A DNA stretch of 39,062 nt from Streptomyces ipomoeae 91-03 (GCF_000317595.1 NZ_AEJC01000416.1:1-39062), one strand, 5' to 3'; positions 22,566-31,400 are shown, counted from the first letter of the stretch. Notes: generated by a model not told the origin, from the sequence alone. Numbers and translations are program-made.

Positions 22566-23720
22566 TCAAGACGAGTAGGCGCTGTTCTCGTGGACATAGT
22601 CGGCCGTCAGGTCGTTGGTCCAGATCACCGCAGACTCACTGCCTGCCGCGAGGTCCGCCGTGATGTGGACCTCGCGGTAGCGCATGTCCACCTTCTCGCG
22701 GTCCTCGCCGACGCCGCCGTTCTTGCACACCCAGACGCCGTTGATGGCGACGTTGAGCCGGTCGGCCTCGAAGGCGGCCTTCGTGGTGCCGATCGCGGAG
22801 AGCACGCGGCCCCAGTTGGGGTCCTCGCCGTGGACGGCGCACTTGAGGAGGTTGTTGCGGGCGATGGAGCGGCCCACCTCGACGGCGTCGTCCTCGGTCG
22901 CGGCGTTGATCACCTCGACCTTGATGTCCTTGCTGGCGCCCTCGGCGTCCCGGATGAGCTGCTGACCGAGGTCGTCGCACACCTTGCGCACGGCCTCGGC
23001 GAACTCCTCGTAGGCCGGGGTGACTTCGGAGGCCCCGGAGGCGAGCAGCAGCACGGTGTCGTTGGTGGACATGCAGCCGTCGGAGTCGACCCGGTCGAAG
23101 GTGACCTTGGTGGCCGCCCGGAGGGCCTTGTCCAGCGTCTCGCTGTCGAGGTCGGCGTCGGTGGTGAGGACGACGAGCATGGTGGCGAGGCCGGGGGCGA
23201 GCATGCCCGCGCCCTTGGCCATGCCGCCGACGGTCCAGCCGTCGCCCCGGGCCACGGACGTCTTGTGCACGGTGTCGGTGGTCTTGATGGCGATGGCGGC
23301 CTTCTCGCCGCCGTGCTCGCTCAGGGAAGCGGCGGCCGTCTCGACACCCGGCAGCAGCTTGTCCATGGGCAGGAGCACACCGATGAGCCCGGTGGAGCAG
23401 ACGGCGATCTCACCGGCGCTGTGGCCTTCGAGGACGTCCGCGACCTTCTCGGCGGTGGCGTGGGTGTCCTGGAAGCCCTTCGGTCCCGTACAGGCGTTGG
23501 CGCCACCGGAGTTGAGGACGACGGCCGACACCTGGCCGCCCTTGAGGACCTGCTCGGACCACAGCACCGGCGCGGCCTTCACACGGTTGGAGGTGAAGAC
23601 GCCCGCGGCGGCGAGGCGGGGCCCGTTGTTGACCACGAGGGCCAGGTCCGGGTTGCCGTTCTCCTTGATCCCGGCGGCGATGCCCGCCGCCGTGAATCCC
23701 TTTGCTGCCGTCACGCTCAC
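22566..23720 (-). CDS. argJ: Bifunctional glutamate N-acetyltransferase / amino-acid acetyltransferase
   Basis: 384 aa from an ATG at 23720. It begins VTAAKGFTAAGIAAGIKENGNPDLALV and has GVFTSNRVKAAPV, LNSGGANACTGPKGFQDT and CSTGLIGVLLPMDKL. The autoproteolysis region is MAKGAGMLAPGLATMLVVLTTDA, with the nucleophilic Thr in ATML (about residue 182), which splits the precursor into alpha and beta chains. It transfers acetyl from N-acetylornithine to glutamate, so the pathway recycles acetyl groups; some members also use acetyl-CoA. It follows argC by 88 bp. Confidence 0.95.
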   Translation of the reverse strand: MSVTAAKGFTAAGIAAGIKENGNPDLALVVNNGPRLAAAGVFTSNRVKAAPVLWSEQVLKGGQVSAVVLNSGGANACTGPKGFQDTHATAEKVADVLEGHSAGEIAVCSTGLIGVLLPMDKLLPGVETAAASLSEHGGEKAAIAIKTTDTVHKTSVARGDGWTVGGMAKGAGMLAPGLATMLVVLTTDADLDSETLDKALRAATKVTFDRVDSDGCMSTNDTVLLLASGASEVTPAYEEFAEAVRKVCDDLGQQLIRDAEGASKDIKVEVINAATEDDAVEVGRSIARNNLLKCAVHGEDPNWGRVLSAIGTTKAAFEADRLNVAINGVWVCKNGGVGEDREKVDMRYREVHITADLAAGSESAVIWTNDLTADYVHENSAYSS

Positions 23721-23808
23721 TGCATCTCCTTGTTCGCTTCTCCGCCCGTGCAGCGCAGAGGTGCGGCTGTCGTCGTTGTCTGCGGCCCGGTGGCTGCACG
23801 TGCGTCGC

Positions 23809-24837
23809 TCACGGTGCGACTCCGATCGTCGTCAGCCCGGTGCTCTCGTGGAGCCCGAGGGCGATGTTCATGCTCTGGACGGCGCCACCGGCCGTGCCCT
23901 TGGTGAGGTTGTCGATGGCGCTGATCGCGATGATGCGGCCCGCGGCCTCGTCGTACGCCACCTGCACCTGGACGGCGTTGGAACCGTAGACGGACGCCGT
24001 CGCCGGCCACTGCCCCTCCGGGAGGAGGTGGACGAAGGGCTCGTCGGCGAAGGCCTTCTCGTACGCGGTACGCACGGACTCGGCGGTGACGCCCGGCCTG
24101 GCCTTGGCGGTGCACGTGGCGAGGATGCCGCGGGGCATGGGGGCGAGGGTCGGCGTGAAGGACACGGAGACCGGCTCCCCCGCCACTCCGCCGAGGTTCT
24201 GCATCATCTCGGGCGTGTGGCGGTGGCCGCCGCCGACGCCGTACGGCGACATGGAGCCCATGACCTCGGAGCCCAGCAGATGCGGCTTGGCCGCCTTGCC
24301 CGCGCCTGAGGTCCCGGAGGCGGCGACGATCACGGCCTCGTTCTCGGCGAGGCCTGCCGCGTACGCGGGGAAGAGGGCCAGGGTGACGGCCGTGGGGTAG
24401 CAACCGGGTACCGCGATGCGCTTGGACCCCTCCAGCGCGGCGCGGGCACCCGGCAGTTCGGGGAGGCCGTAGGGCCAGGTACCGGCGTGGGGCGAGCCGT
24501 AGAACCGCTCCCAGTCCGCCGGGTCCTTGAGTCGGAAGTCGGCGCCCATGTCGACGACGAGCACATCCGGGCCCAGTTGCTCGGCCACGGCCGCGGACTG
24601 CCCGTGCGGCAGTGCGAGAAACACGACATCATGCCCGGCGAGCACCTCAGCCGTGGTCTCCTGGAGAACCCGGTCGGCCAACGGCAGCAGATGCGGCTGC
24701 AGCGATCCGAGCCGTTGGCCCGCGTTCGAGTTCCCCGTCAGCGCCCCGATCTCGACCTCGGGGTGCGCGAGCAGCAGACGCAGCGCTTCTCCGCCCGCAT
24801 AGCCACTCGCTCCCGCGACCGCCGCGCGTATCACCAT
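23809..24837 (-). CDS. argC: N-acetyl-gamma-glutamyl-phosphate reductase
   Basis: 342 aa from an ATG at 24837 with AGGAGGAGG just upstream. NADP-binding RAAVAGASGYAGGEALRLLLAHPEVEI, then VVFLALPHGQSA, VVDMGADFRLKDPADWERFY, the catalytic Cys in AVPGCYPTAVTLALFPAY and HRHTPEMMQNLGG. It reduces N-acetylglutamyl phosphate to the semialdehyde. First gene of argC-argJ-argB-argD-argR; the promoter is overlapped by an ArgR-type site. Confidence 0.96.
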   Translation of the reverse strand: MVIRAAVAGASGYAGGEALRLLLAHPEVEIGALTGNSNAGQRLGSLQPHLLPLADRVLQETTAEVLAGHDVVFLALPHGQSAAVAEQLGPDVLVVDMGADFRLKDPADWERFYGSPHAGTWPYGLPELPGARAALEGSKRIAVPGCYPTAVTLALFPAYAAGLAENEAVIVAASGTSGAGKAAKPHLLGSEVMGSMSPYGVGGGHRHTPEMMQNLGGVAGEPVSVSFTPTLAPMPRGILATCTAKARPGVTAESVRTAYEKAFADEPFVHLLPEGQWPATASVYGSNAVQVQVAYDEAAGRIIAISAIDNLTKGTAGGAVQSMNIALGLHESTGLTTIGVAP

Positions 24838-24863
24838 GGAAAATCCTCCTCCTGGATGGCATG

Positions 24864-24892
24864 ACTATACGTTTCGCTGCAGTTTTATGCAA
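24864..24892 (-). promoter_or_regulatory. argC promoter with ArgR-type operator
   Basis: On the minus strand TTGCAT (24887-24892), 17-bp spacer and TATAGT (24864-24869). Two TGCA tetramers (24878-24881 and 24888-24891), 10 bp apart, flank TAAAAC (minus strand) across the -35 and spacer, matching the phased TGCA of the argG remnant. ArgR bound here would block RNA polymerase. This is a rare AT-rich patch. The remaining 200 bp to 25093 show only a small hairpin (CACCTG-TGT-CAGGTG at 24949-24963) and an ACCATCAGG direct repeat near 25050. Confidence 0.8.
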
Positions 24893-25093
24893 TCAGCGAG
24901 AAGAGTGCCCTGACTGGACTACCGTTCCTGAACGCCAGGCGTCCAACACCTGTGTCAGGTGCGTGGCGACCGGCATCGCGAAGACGCCACCGAGATGCTT
25001 CAGCTGAAACGAGTCGTTCGTGGGCAGGCAGAAGGGGGCGGGGAACCCGGAACCATCAGGACCATCAGGCGAACCCTGCTCGGTCGGGCGGGG

Positions 25094-26620
25094 CTACGGC
25101 AGCCGGGGCAACAGGTCCGTCATCACCGTGAGCGGGAGCGACGGGTTGGCGGCCGCCGCTTCCGCCACCTGCCCGTCGGGGTCGGTGAGCAGTTCCGTGA
25201 TGACCGTCGGCGGGAGTGCCGGATGGCCGGCGGCCAGGGGCCTCGCCCGTTCGTCCGCCAGGCAGGCCGGCAGTGCCTGAGCCGTCGCGTTGGGGTGCCG
25301 GGCGATCTCGCGCAGTGCCTTGCGTACCGGCGGGATGTGGCGGGCCATGTGCTCCAGCAGGGCCGGGGTCGCGTCCGGGTTGGCCGCCGCCCCGGCGAGG
25401 ACCTGGGCTCCGTGCCGGTCGACCATGGCTCGCAACCGCGCCTCGGAGAGGCCGGGGTGCGCGGCGATGGACTTGACCACCTTCGCGTCGGGGTCGTCGG
25501 CCAGCGTGTCGCGGATCTCGGCCGGCAGGTCACGTCGCTGGGCCAGGAGCATCCGCACGGCCGGCTCCTTCGCGTGGGCCAGCTCCGTCACCTCGGCGGC
25601 GGAGGCGGAGGCGATCCTCGGCACCAGGGTCGGGCCGATCCTGGTGCCGGCGGCCAGGCGGGTGAGCACGTCGAGTGGTATGCGCGGGTTGTGCGCGAGG
25701 CCGCGCCGCACGTCGGGGGCGCGGTCGTCGGCCAGCGTACGGATCACGGCGTCGTCGATCGCGGGGTTCTCGGCGAGGTCGGCGCGGACCCCGGGCGTGG
25801 GGTCCAGGGCGAGCCGTGCGTACGCCTCCTGGGGCAGACCGGCGCGGGTCGCGAGCGCCTGGCGCAGCAGCGTCGAGGGGTGGTCGACGAAGCCGACCAC
25901 GGCTTCGGTGGGCGTGGCCGGGTTCTCCAGTGCCGCCAGCAGCATGGCGTGCACGGTGGATTCATGGGAGCCGTCGCAGGAGGCGCCCGCCGGCAGATCG
26001 CAGTCGGTCCGCGCGCACTGCGGACTGTGCGAGAACGGCGGCTCCTCGCGGTCGCAGACCGGGCAGTGCCGCGCGGGCGGTCCATCGCCGCTGATGAGCG
26101 CCGCCAGTACCTCCGGCGGCGTCGCCTCGTTGGCCGCGACCGCGCGGCGGACCTCGGCATGCGGATGCGTCGCGAGCCGGGCGGCCATGTCCGACGCGGT
26201 CCACCACGCGAGTTCCGCGACGATCCGTACGTCCGGGTCCGCGGCGAGCGTTTCCCTCACGTCGGGCGGAAGGCCGGGGCAGGCGGCCAGTTTCTCGCGG
26301 TGCTCGAAAACCGGATCCACCGCGAGGAGACGAGCCCACTCCGGGTCACCGGCGCCCTCGTCCAGCAGGGCGAGGGCGACGAGCGGCTGTGCCACGGGAT
26401 CCACGTCGGCGGCGGTCAGCCGCCCGTCGTACGCCAGTCGCACGGCGATCACCTCGACCCGCGAGGCCAACGCGACCGCCTGCGCACGGCTGAGATCGGC
26501 ACGACCGGCGAGTTCCAGGGCGATGTCGGCGTCCGCGAGCGCGATCAGCCGGTCGACCAGCTCCGACGGCAGAGCCGCGTTGGCGGCGAGCCCGCACAGC
26601 ACAGGGTTCACAGAGGGCAT
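25094..26620 (-). CDS. Leucine-rich-variant (LRV) repeat protein with Cys cluster
   Basis: 508 aa from an ATG at 26620; a GTG three codons on is also possible. The chain is built of helical 24-residue-like LRV repeats, for example DVRRGLAHNPRIPLDVLTRLA, VVKSIAAHPGLSEARLRAM and QVAEAAAANPSLPLTVMTDL, filling residues 1-170 and 230-508. Between them lies a Cys cluster, RHCPVCDREEPPFSHSPQC with DC and SC after it (Cys 186, 189, 202, 207, 215). The Azotobacter LRV protein pairs such repeats with a 4Fe-4S cluster, so metal or Fe-S binding is plausible here, though the cluster is central rather than N-terminal. Role unknown; probably a binding scaffold. Diverges from the FGE-like gene. Confidence 0.8.
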   Translation of the reverse strand: MPSVNPVLCGLAANAALPSELVDRLIALADADIALELAGRADLSRAQAVALASRVEVIAVRLAYDGRLTAADVDPVAQPLVALALLDEGAGDPEWARLLAVDPVFEHREKLAACPGLPPDVRETLAADPDVRIVAELAWWTASDMAARLATHPHAEVRRAVAANEATPPEVLAALISGDGPPARHCPVCDREEPPFSHSPQCARTDCDLPAGASCDGSHESTVHAMLLAALENPATPTEAVVGFVDHPSTLLRQALATRAGLPQEAYARLALDPTPGVRADLAENPAIDDAVIRTLADDRAPDVRRGLAHNPRIPLDVLTRLAAGTRIGPTLVPRIASASAAEVTELAHAKEPAVRMLLAQRRDLPAEIRDTLADDPDAKVVKSIAAHPGLSEARLRAMVDRHGAQVLAGAAANPDATPALLEHMARHIPPVRKALREIARHPNATAQALPACLADERARPLAAGHPALPPTVITELLTDPDGQVAEAAAANPSLPLTVMTDLLPRLP

Positions 26621-26696
26621 CCTGCCCGGGGCCCGGCCGAAGGGCTCCTGAATTTCACAGCCGGCGCTGTCAGTGCCTCGTGCCACACTGCGTCGC

Positions 26697-27491
26697 ATGT
26701 CTCTCGCCGATCTCACTTTCGACCAGTGGCGCTCCTTCGAGGCGTCCGCCGCGCTTCGTGTCGCCCATGAGGCCGCCGGTCTGGTGGAGGGCCGGGTCGT
26801 GCGCTTCGAGACCGTCGAGCACCTCGGCGGTCCGTTGCACCGGGTGCTGATCGAGCGGGGCGGGCAGGAGTTCGCTCTGATACCGGGCGGCCGGGCGACG
26901 CTGGGCTTCGACCCCGACCGCTGGCAGCCGACGCCCGAGCAGATCGCCGACTACGCGGAGAGTCTGGAGCAGGGCTTCGGCTACGGAGCCGATCCGCGGG
27001 AACACCTCGCGAGGGTGCTCAGCCCCCGCCGCACGGCCGTCCTGTCCACCGTGCTCATGGCAGTGCGGGGCGAGAACCTGACCGAGCCGCCCGCCGACAT
27101 GCCGTCCGTCCTCGCGGCGCGCGGTCTGCGCATGCCGACGTCCGACGAGTGGGAGCACGCCTGTGGCGCCGGCGCGGGCACCTTGTTCCGGTGGGGCGAC
27201 GAGTGTCCGCTGGACCGCATCCCTTACGGCGACACCACCGGCCCGCACAACGAGCCGAACGCCTTCGGGCTGCGTATCGCCCACGACACGTACACGACGG
27301 AGGTGACGGGCGACGGCTCGGTCCGCGGCGGTGACGGCGGCGAGTCGGCGTGCGGCGGATACGGCCGCCTGCTCGGGTGGCTGCCGCTGGCCACCGCACA
27401 CGCCAACCCGGACCTGGTCGAGTTCGTGTACGGGGAGGACGGCGACGACCTCTTCGAGGACCTCTCCACCCGGCCGGTCCTCGCGCTGTGA
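26697..27491 (+). CDS. FGE/EgtB-like (SUMF1 family) protein
   Basis: 264 aa from an ATG at 26697, with no ribosome site; CACACT eight nt upstream may be a -10. HRVLIERGGQEFALIPGGRATLGFDP and MPTSDEWEHACGAGAGTLFRWGDECP are blocks of the formylglycine-generating-enzyme / nonheme-iron oxidase fold, and NEPNAFGLRIAHDTY with SVRGGDGGESACGGYGRLLGWLPL matches the end of that fold. The usual GNVWEW motif is missing and no clear catalytic Cys pair is seen, so sulfatase-activating or sulfoxide-synthase activity should not be assumed. Divergent from the LRV gene; convergent with DUF5997. Confidence 0.72.
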   Translation: MSLADLTFDQWRSFEASAALRVAHEAAGLVEGRVVRFETVEHLGGPLHRVLIERGGQEFALIPGGRATLGFDPDRWQPTPEQIADYAESLEQGFGYGADPREHLARVLSPRRTAVLSTVLMAVRGENLTEPPADMPSVLAARGLRMPTSDEWEHACGAGAGTLFRWGDECPLDRIPYGDTTGPHNEPNAFGLRIAHDTYTTEVTGDGSVRGGDGGESACGGYGRLLGWLPLATAHANPDLVEFVYGEDGDDLFEDLSTRPVLAL

Positions 27492-27493
27492 GG

Positions 27494-27886
27494 TCAGTCC
27501 TGGCCGGCCGCCCGCTCGGCGTCGCGCTTCTTGATGCGGGCGTTCTGCTTGCGGACGTCGGCCTGGGTGGCGCGCTCCTTGCGCAGCCACTCGGGGTTGT
27601 CGTCCTTCAGCGCCTCGATCTGCTCGGTGGTGAGGGGCTCGGTGACACCGCCGCGCGCGAGACCGGCGATGGAGACGCCCAGCTTGGCCGCGACCACGGG
27701 ACGGGGGTGCGGGCCGTTGCGGCGCAGTTCCTGCAGCCAGGCCGGCGGGTCGGCCTGCAGCGCGTTCAGCTCGGCGCGCGAGACGACGCCCTCCCGGAAC
27801 TCGGCGGGAGTGGCTTCGAGGTACACACCCAGCTTCTTCGCCGCGGTGGCGGGCTTCATGGTCTGGGTGGTCTGCTGCGTCGTCAT
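27494..27886 (-). CDS. DUF5997 family protein
   Basis: 130 aa from an ATG at 27886. TMKPATAAKKLGVYLEATPAEFREGVVSRAELNALQADPPAWLQELRRNGPHPRPVVAAKLGVSIAGLARGG, then charged LTTEQIEALKDDNPEWLRKERATQADVRKQNARIKKRDAERAAGQD. I match it to the conserved actinobacterial family DUF5997, with the first part helical and DNA-binding-like and the tail strongly charged. Its stop lies two bases from that of the FGE-like gene. It diverges from the LysR-like effector-domain gene, a pairing that suggests shared control. Confidence 0.78.
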   Translation of the reverse strand: MTTQQTTQTMKPATAAKKLGVYLEATPAEFREGVVSRAELNALQADPPAWLQELRRNGPHPRPVVAAKLGVSIAGLARGGVTEPLTTEQIEALKDDNPEWLRKERATQADVRKQNARIKKRDAERAAGQD

Positions 27887-27988
27887 GCCGTCAAGGGTAA
27901 CGAGCGTGGGCGCCGGCCCTGACCACGGCCGACGGCGGTGGTGGGAGCGGGGACACCGGCGATGGTCGGGCCGGGCCCGCGACCCCGT

Positions 27989-27994
27989 TAGCCT
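27989..27994 (+). promoter_or_regulatory. -10 box of a leaderless LysR-like gene
   Basis: TAGCCT six nt before the GTG at 28001, with no ribosome site, the usual arrangement for leaderless Streptomyces genes. No clear -35. Confidence 0.5.
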
Positions 27995-28000
27995 GGTCAT

Positions 28001-28810
28001 GTGACTGGCTCGGAAGACTCCCCCTCGTTCCGGCTCGCGTACGTCCCCGGAGTGACGCCCACGAAGTGGGTGCGGATCTGGAACGAGCGGTTGCCCGACA
28101 TCCCCCTCACCCTCCTCCAGGTACCCGCCGGGGAGGCGTTCGGCGTGCTGCGGGGCGGTGACGCCGACGCGGGGTTCGTACGGCTGCCGGTGGACCGGAC
28201 CGATCTCAGCGCGATCCCCCTCTACACCGAGACCACGGTGGTCGTGGTCCCGAAGGACCATGTCGTCGCGGCGGTCGACGAGGTGTCCACCGGGGATCTG
28301 GCCGACGAGATCGTGCTGCATCCCCTTGACGACACCCTCGGCTGGGAGCGCCCGCCGGGGCAGCCGGCGTTCGAGCGCCCCGCCACCACGGCGGACGCGA
28401 TCGAGCTGGTGGCGGCCGGGATCGGGCTGCTCGTCGTCCCGCAGTCACTCGCCCGTCTCCACCACCGCAAGGACCTCACCTACCGGCCCGTCATCGACGC
28501 CCCCGAGTCACGCGTCGCCCTGTCCTGGCCGCAGGACGCGACCACCGACATGGTCGAGGACTTCATCGGCATCGTCCGCGGCCGGACGGTCAACAGCACA
28601 CGCGGACGCGCCAAGGCCCCGGCTCAGGAACAGCAGCCCAAGGCCAAGTCCGGCCCCAAACGGCCCGCCGCCGGCGCTGCCCGACGCCAGCCGGCATCGG
28701 GCAAGTCGACCGGCAGGACCCCCCGCGGCGGCTCCGGCGGCGGCCGGAACACGAAGGGCGGCAACGCGAAAGGCGGCGGCAGGACCGGAAAGCCCCGCCG
28801 CCGCTCATGA
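28001..28810 (+). CDS. LysR-type substrate-binding domain protein lacking the HTH
   Basis: 269 aa from a GTG at 28001. Residues 10-195 are a periplasmic-binding-protein-like LysR effector domain: FRLAYVPGVTPTKWVRIWNERLPDIPLTLLQVP, GDADAGFVRLPVDRTDLSAIPLYTETTVVVVPKDH and ATTADAIELVAAGIGLLVVPQSLARL. No helix-turn-helix precedes it. Residues 200-269 are a Lys/Arg/Gly/Pro-rich disordered tail (GPKRPAAGAARRQP to GKPRRRS) that could bind nucleic acid non-specifically. The combination suggests a sensor or accessory regulator, perhaps acting with the divergent DUF5997 protein. Start choice rests on the -10 position. Confidence 0.85.
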   Translation: MTGSEDSPSFRLAYVPGVTPTKWVRIWNERLPDIPLTLLQVPAGEAFGVLRGGDADAGFVRLPVDRTDLSAIPLYTETTVVVVPKDHVVAAVDEVSTGDLADEIVLHPLDDTLGWERPPGQPAFERPATTADAIELVAAGIGLLVVPQSLARLHHRKDLTYRPVIDAPESRVALSWPQDATTDMVEDFIGIVRGRTVNSTRGRAKAPAQEQQPKAKSGPKRPAAGAARRQPASGKSTGRTPRGGSGGGRNTKGGNAKGGGRTGKPRRRS

Positions 28811-28853
28811 GCCACGGCCCGAACTCACGGGGAGCCCGGGCCGCCCCTCGTCC

Positions 28854-31334
28854 TCACTTCTTCTTGATCCGCAGGAACGTCACCGAGTTCGCCGGGAACG
28901 TGTAGCCGAACTCGTCGGCCACCCCGGTGAACGTCGACGTCACGGGTGCGACCGGTGTGGCCGTCTCCGTGTTCACGGCGTTCGGCGCGGCGGTGAGCGT
29001 GGTGACCCGGGCCTTGGAGCGGACCTTGGCGCCGCCGAGGTCGATGGCCGTACGGGCGGCCACGGACTGGGCGTTGACGACCTTGACGATCAGGTCACCG
29101 GTCTTCGCGTCACGCGTCACCACCTGGCGGAACGGCTCGGCCGGCTTGTCGTCGGTGAAGCTGCCCCACTCCTGGCCGTCGAGCAGCAGGGTCACCTGCC
29201 GCCCCCGCACCTTGACCTCGACGTCGTACGTACGGCCCGTCTCGATGGTCCCCGGCTTGGAGATCAGCGTGGACTTGCCGCCGTCCACGGCCTGCTCGAC
29301 CGCGCTGGTGGTGTTGTTCCAGCCGCCGAGGTTCCACCAGTAGTAGTTGCCGGTGTCCTTGACGCCGAAGGCGATCAGGAAGCCCTCCTTGCCGGACTTC
29401 TTGGTGGCCTTGACCTTCAGGTCGTAGTCGTGCCAGGAGGTGTCGCCGGCGGAGACCATGGTGTTCTCGGCGGCCACGTCCGTCTGCACGTACTGCCCGT
29501 CCTGGACGGACCAGCTGCCGCCGCCGGTGTGGGTCCACTTCGAGGCGTCACCGCTGAAGTCGTCGGTCAGCAGGGTCGTGCCGTCGGCGGCGGTCACCTT
29601 CACATCGTCGTACGCCGCTGTCGTGGCCCAGGTGGACAGGCCGACGGCTCCCGAGATCGGGCCGGTGACCGCCGGAGTGCCGGTGGCCGTCGACGGCACC
29701 ACGCGGTCGCCGACGTTGTTCATGAAGAGCTTCTGCATCTCGTAGTTGGCCGAGCCCCATGACGCGTGGTTGTTGAACCAGATCATGTCGGGGTTCCACT
29801 GCACGTAGTCCTCGTTGGCGAGGAGCGGTGCGTAGGAGGCGAGCTTCACGACGTCGGCGTTGCGCTCCAGGCCGGTCATGAACGCCGCCTCGGCGAGGGC
29901 GTTCTTGAAGGCGTTGCCCAAGGAGGCGTACTCGCCGAGGAAGACCTTCGGGCCGCCTCGGTCGTACGCGTCGTAGCGGTCGTTGTTCTGGAGGAACCAC
30001 TGCGGGCTGTTGTAGTAGTGCTCGTCGACCATGTCGACGTTCGCCTCGCGGTTCAGCTTCCAGGCGGTGTCGAACGTGGTGCCCGTGTCGTCGGGGCCGG
30101 AGTTCGAGATCACCGTGATGTCGGGGTACTCGGCCTCGATGGCGGCCCGGAACTTCTGGAAGCGGGCGAAGAACTCGTTCGGCAGGTTCTCCTCGTTGCC
30201 GACCTCGAGGTGGGTGAGGTGGAAGGGCCTCGGGTGGCCCATCCGCGCGCGGACCTTGCCCCACTTGCTGGTCACGGGCCCGTTGGCGAACTCGATGAGG
30301 TCGAGCGTGTCCTGGATGTGCCGCTGGAGCAGCGCCTCGTCGTCGGTGGCCTTGTTCTGACCGCAGCCGGTGACGAGGGCGGGCACCACGGGCAGCGGCA
30401 TCGCGCCGATGTCCTCGGAGAACTGGAAGTACTCGTAGTAGCCGAGGCCGTAACTCTGGTTGTAGCCCCAGAAGTTGGCGTTGGTGGCGCGCTGCTCGAC
30501 CGGGCCGATGGTGTCCTTCCACTGGAACGAGCGCTTGCGCTCCCAGTTCGACGCCTCGCTGTAGTCCTTCATGGAGCCGGTGTTGACCAGGCAGCCGCCG
30601 GGGAAGCGGACGAAGCCGGGGTGCAGGGCGGCGATCTTCTCGGCGAGGTCCTTGCGCAGCCCGTTCTTGCGGCCCTTGTAGGTGTCGCGCGGGAAGAGGG
30701 ACACCTCGTCCAGGGCGGCGGCCTCGGAGGAGGCGACGGCCAGGCGCCCGTTGGAGCTGGTCCGCGTCGCGATGAACGTGGCCCTGTACTTGGCCCAGCC
30801 GCCCTTCACGGCCACCTGCCGGGCCTCGGCCAGCGTGCCGTCGGCGTCCTTGAGGGTGACGGTCAACGTCGTACCGTTCTCGGTGCGCGCCCACACCGAG
30901 AAGTCGTACTTCTTGCCCTCCTCGACCCGGATGCCGGTGTTGTAGCCGGCGTTCGTGACGGCCGAACCGGCACCGAGGGAGAGGTAGTCGCGGTTGCGCT
31001 CGTTGAGCCGGCCGGCGTCGTTCAGGACCGTTCCGGTGCCGTCGACGGTCCAGGAGGTGAGGGGGGTGTACGTGCGGTTGTCGGCCGTGGAGTACTCGAA
31101 GGACCGGTTCTGCACGAGCTCGGCGTAGAGGCCGCCGTCCGCGGCCCGGTTGATGTCCTCGAAGAAGACGCCGTACATCGTGTCGTCGATCTTCGCGCCC
31201 TTGGCGGCCGGGTCCACGGTGATCGCGTAGTCGGTGACGTCTTCGGCATGTGCGGGGGCCGGGATCGAGCCGGCGGCCACCAGGAAGGCGGTGGCGGTCA
31301 GGCCGAGTCTCCAGCGGGTGCGGGTGCGTGACAT
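28854..31334 (-). CDS. Secreted alpha-L-arabinofuranosidase (GH51) with carbohydrate-binding modules
   Basis: 826 aa from an ATG at 31334 (GGAG six nt upstream). Signal peptide RWRLGLTATAFLVAAGSIPAPAHA. Domains: N-terminal strand block (MYGVFFEDINRAADGGLYAELVQNRSFEY), a CBM4_9-like module around 80-215, the GH51 barrel with acid/base Glu in HLTHLEVGNEENLP and nucleophile Glu in KVFLGEYASLGNAF, then a LamG/DUF1080-like concanavalin fold around 575-745 (LLTDDFSGDASKWTHTGGGSW), ending in the GH51 C-terminal beta domain. It should release L-arabinose from arabinoxylan or arabinan outside the cell. The upstream region holds two CGAAAGTTTCG-type operators, fitting LacI-family control. Confidence 0.93.
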   Translation of the reverse strand: MSRTRTRWRLGLTATAFLVAAGSIPAPAHAEDVTDYAITVDPAAKGAKIDDTMYGVFFEDINRAADGGLYAELVQNRSFEYSTADNRTYTPLTSWTVDGTGTVLNDAGRLNERNRDYLSLGAGSAVTNAGYNTGIRVEEGKKYDFSVWARTENGTTLTVTLKDADGTLAEARQVAVKGGWAKYRATFIATRTSSNGRLAVASSEAAALDEVSLFPRDTYKGRKNGLRKDLAEKIAALHPGFVRFPGGCLVNTGSMKDYSEASNWERKRSFQWKDTIGPVEQRATNANFWGYNQSYGLGYYEYFQFSEDIGAMPLPVVPALVTGCGQNKATDDEALLQRHIQDTLDLIEFANGPVTSKWGKVRARMGHPRPFHLTHLEVGNEENLPNEFFARFQKFRAAIEAEYPDITVISNSGPDDTGTTFDTAWKLNREANVDMVDEHYYNSPQWFLQNNDRYDAYDRGGPKVFLGEYASLGNAFKNALAEAAFMTGLERNADVVKLASYAPLLANEDYVQWNPDMIWFNNHASWGSANYEMQKLFMNNVGDRVVPSTATGTPAVTGPISGAVGLSTWATTAAYDDVKVTAADGTTLLTDDFSGDASKWTHTGGGSWSVQDGQYVQTDVAAENTMVSAGDTSWHDYDLKVKATKKSGKEGFLIAFGVKDTGNYYWWNLGGWNNTTSAVEQAVDGGKSTLISKPGTIETGRTYDVEVKVRGRQVTLLLDGQEWGSFTDDKPAEPFRQVVTRDAKTGDLIVKVVNAQSVAARTAIDLGGAKVRSKARVTTLTAAPNAVNTETATPVAPVTSTFTGVADEFGYTFPANSVTFLRIKKK

Positions 31335-31347
31335 GGATACTCCGTGG

Positions 31348-31400
31348 CTCTGAGGGGGTGGAGAGTGGTTCGAAATATCAAACAATGATCAGCACTTCGA
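31348..31400 (-). promoter_or_regulatory. AT-rich promoter region of the arabinofuranosidase gene
   Basis: A notably AT-rich stretch for this genome. TTCGAA occurs at both ends of a 33-bp segment (about 31368-31400), and the central ATCAAACAATGAT is an imperfect palindrome. It probably holds the promoter and perhaps a further regulator site; no clear -35/-10 pair could be assigned. Confidence 0.4.

Noticed and set aside
24959..26770. Plus-strand 603-codon open frame
   Set aside because: Antisense to the LRV gene; Arg/Gly-rich shadow translation.
28158..29762. Plus-strand 534-codon open frame over the GH51 3' end
   Set aside because: Low-complexity translation, antisense to a well-recognised gene; an artefact of high GC.
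29766..31331. Plus-strand 521-codon open frame
   Set aside because: Antisense to the GH51 coding region; Gly/Val/Leu/Asp-only composition and no ribosome site.
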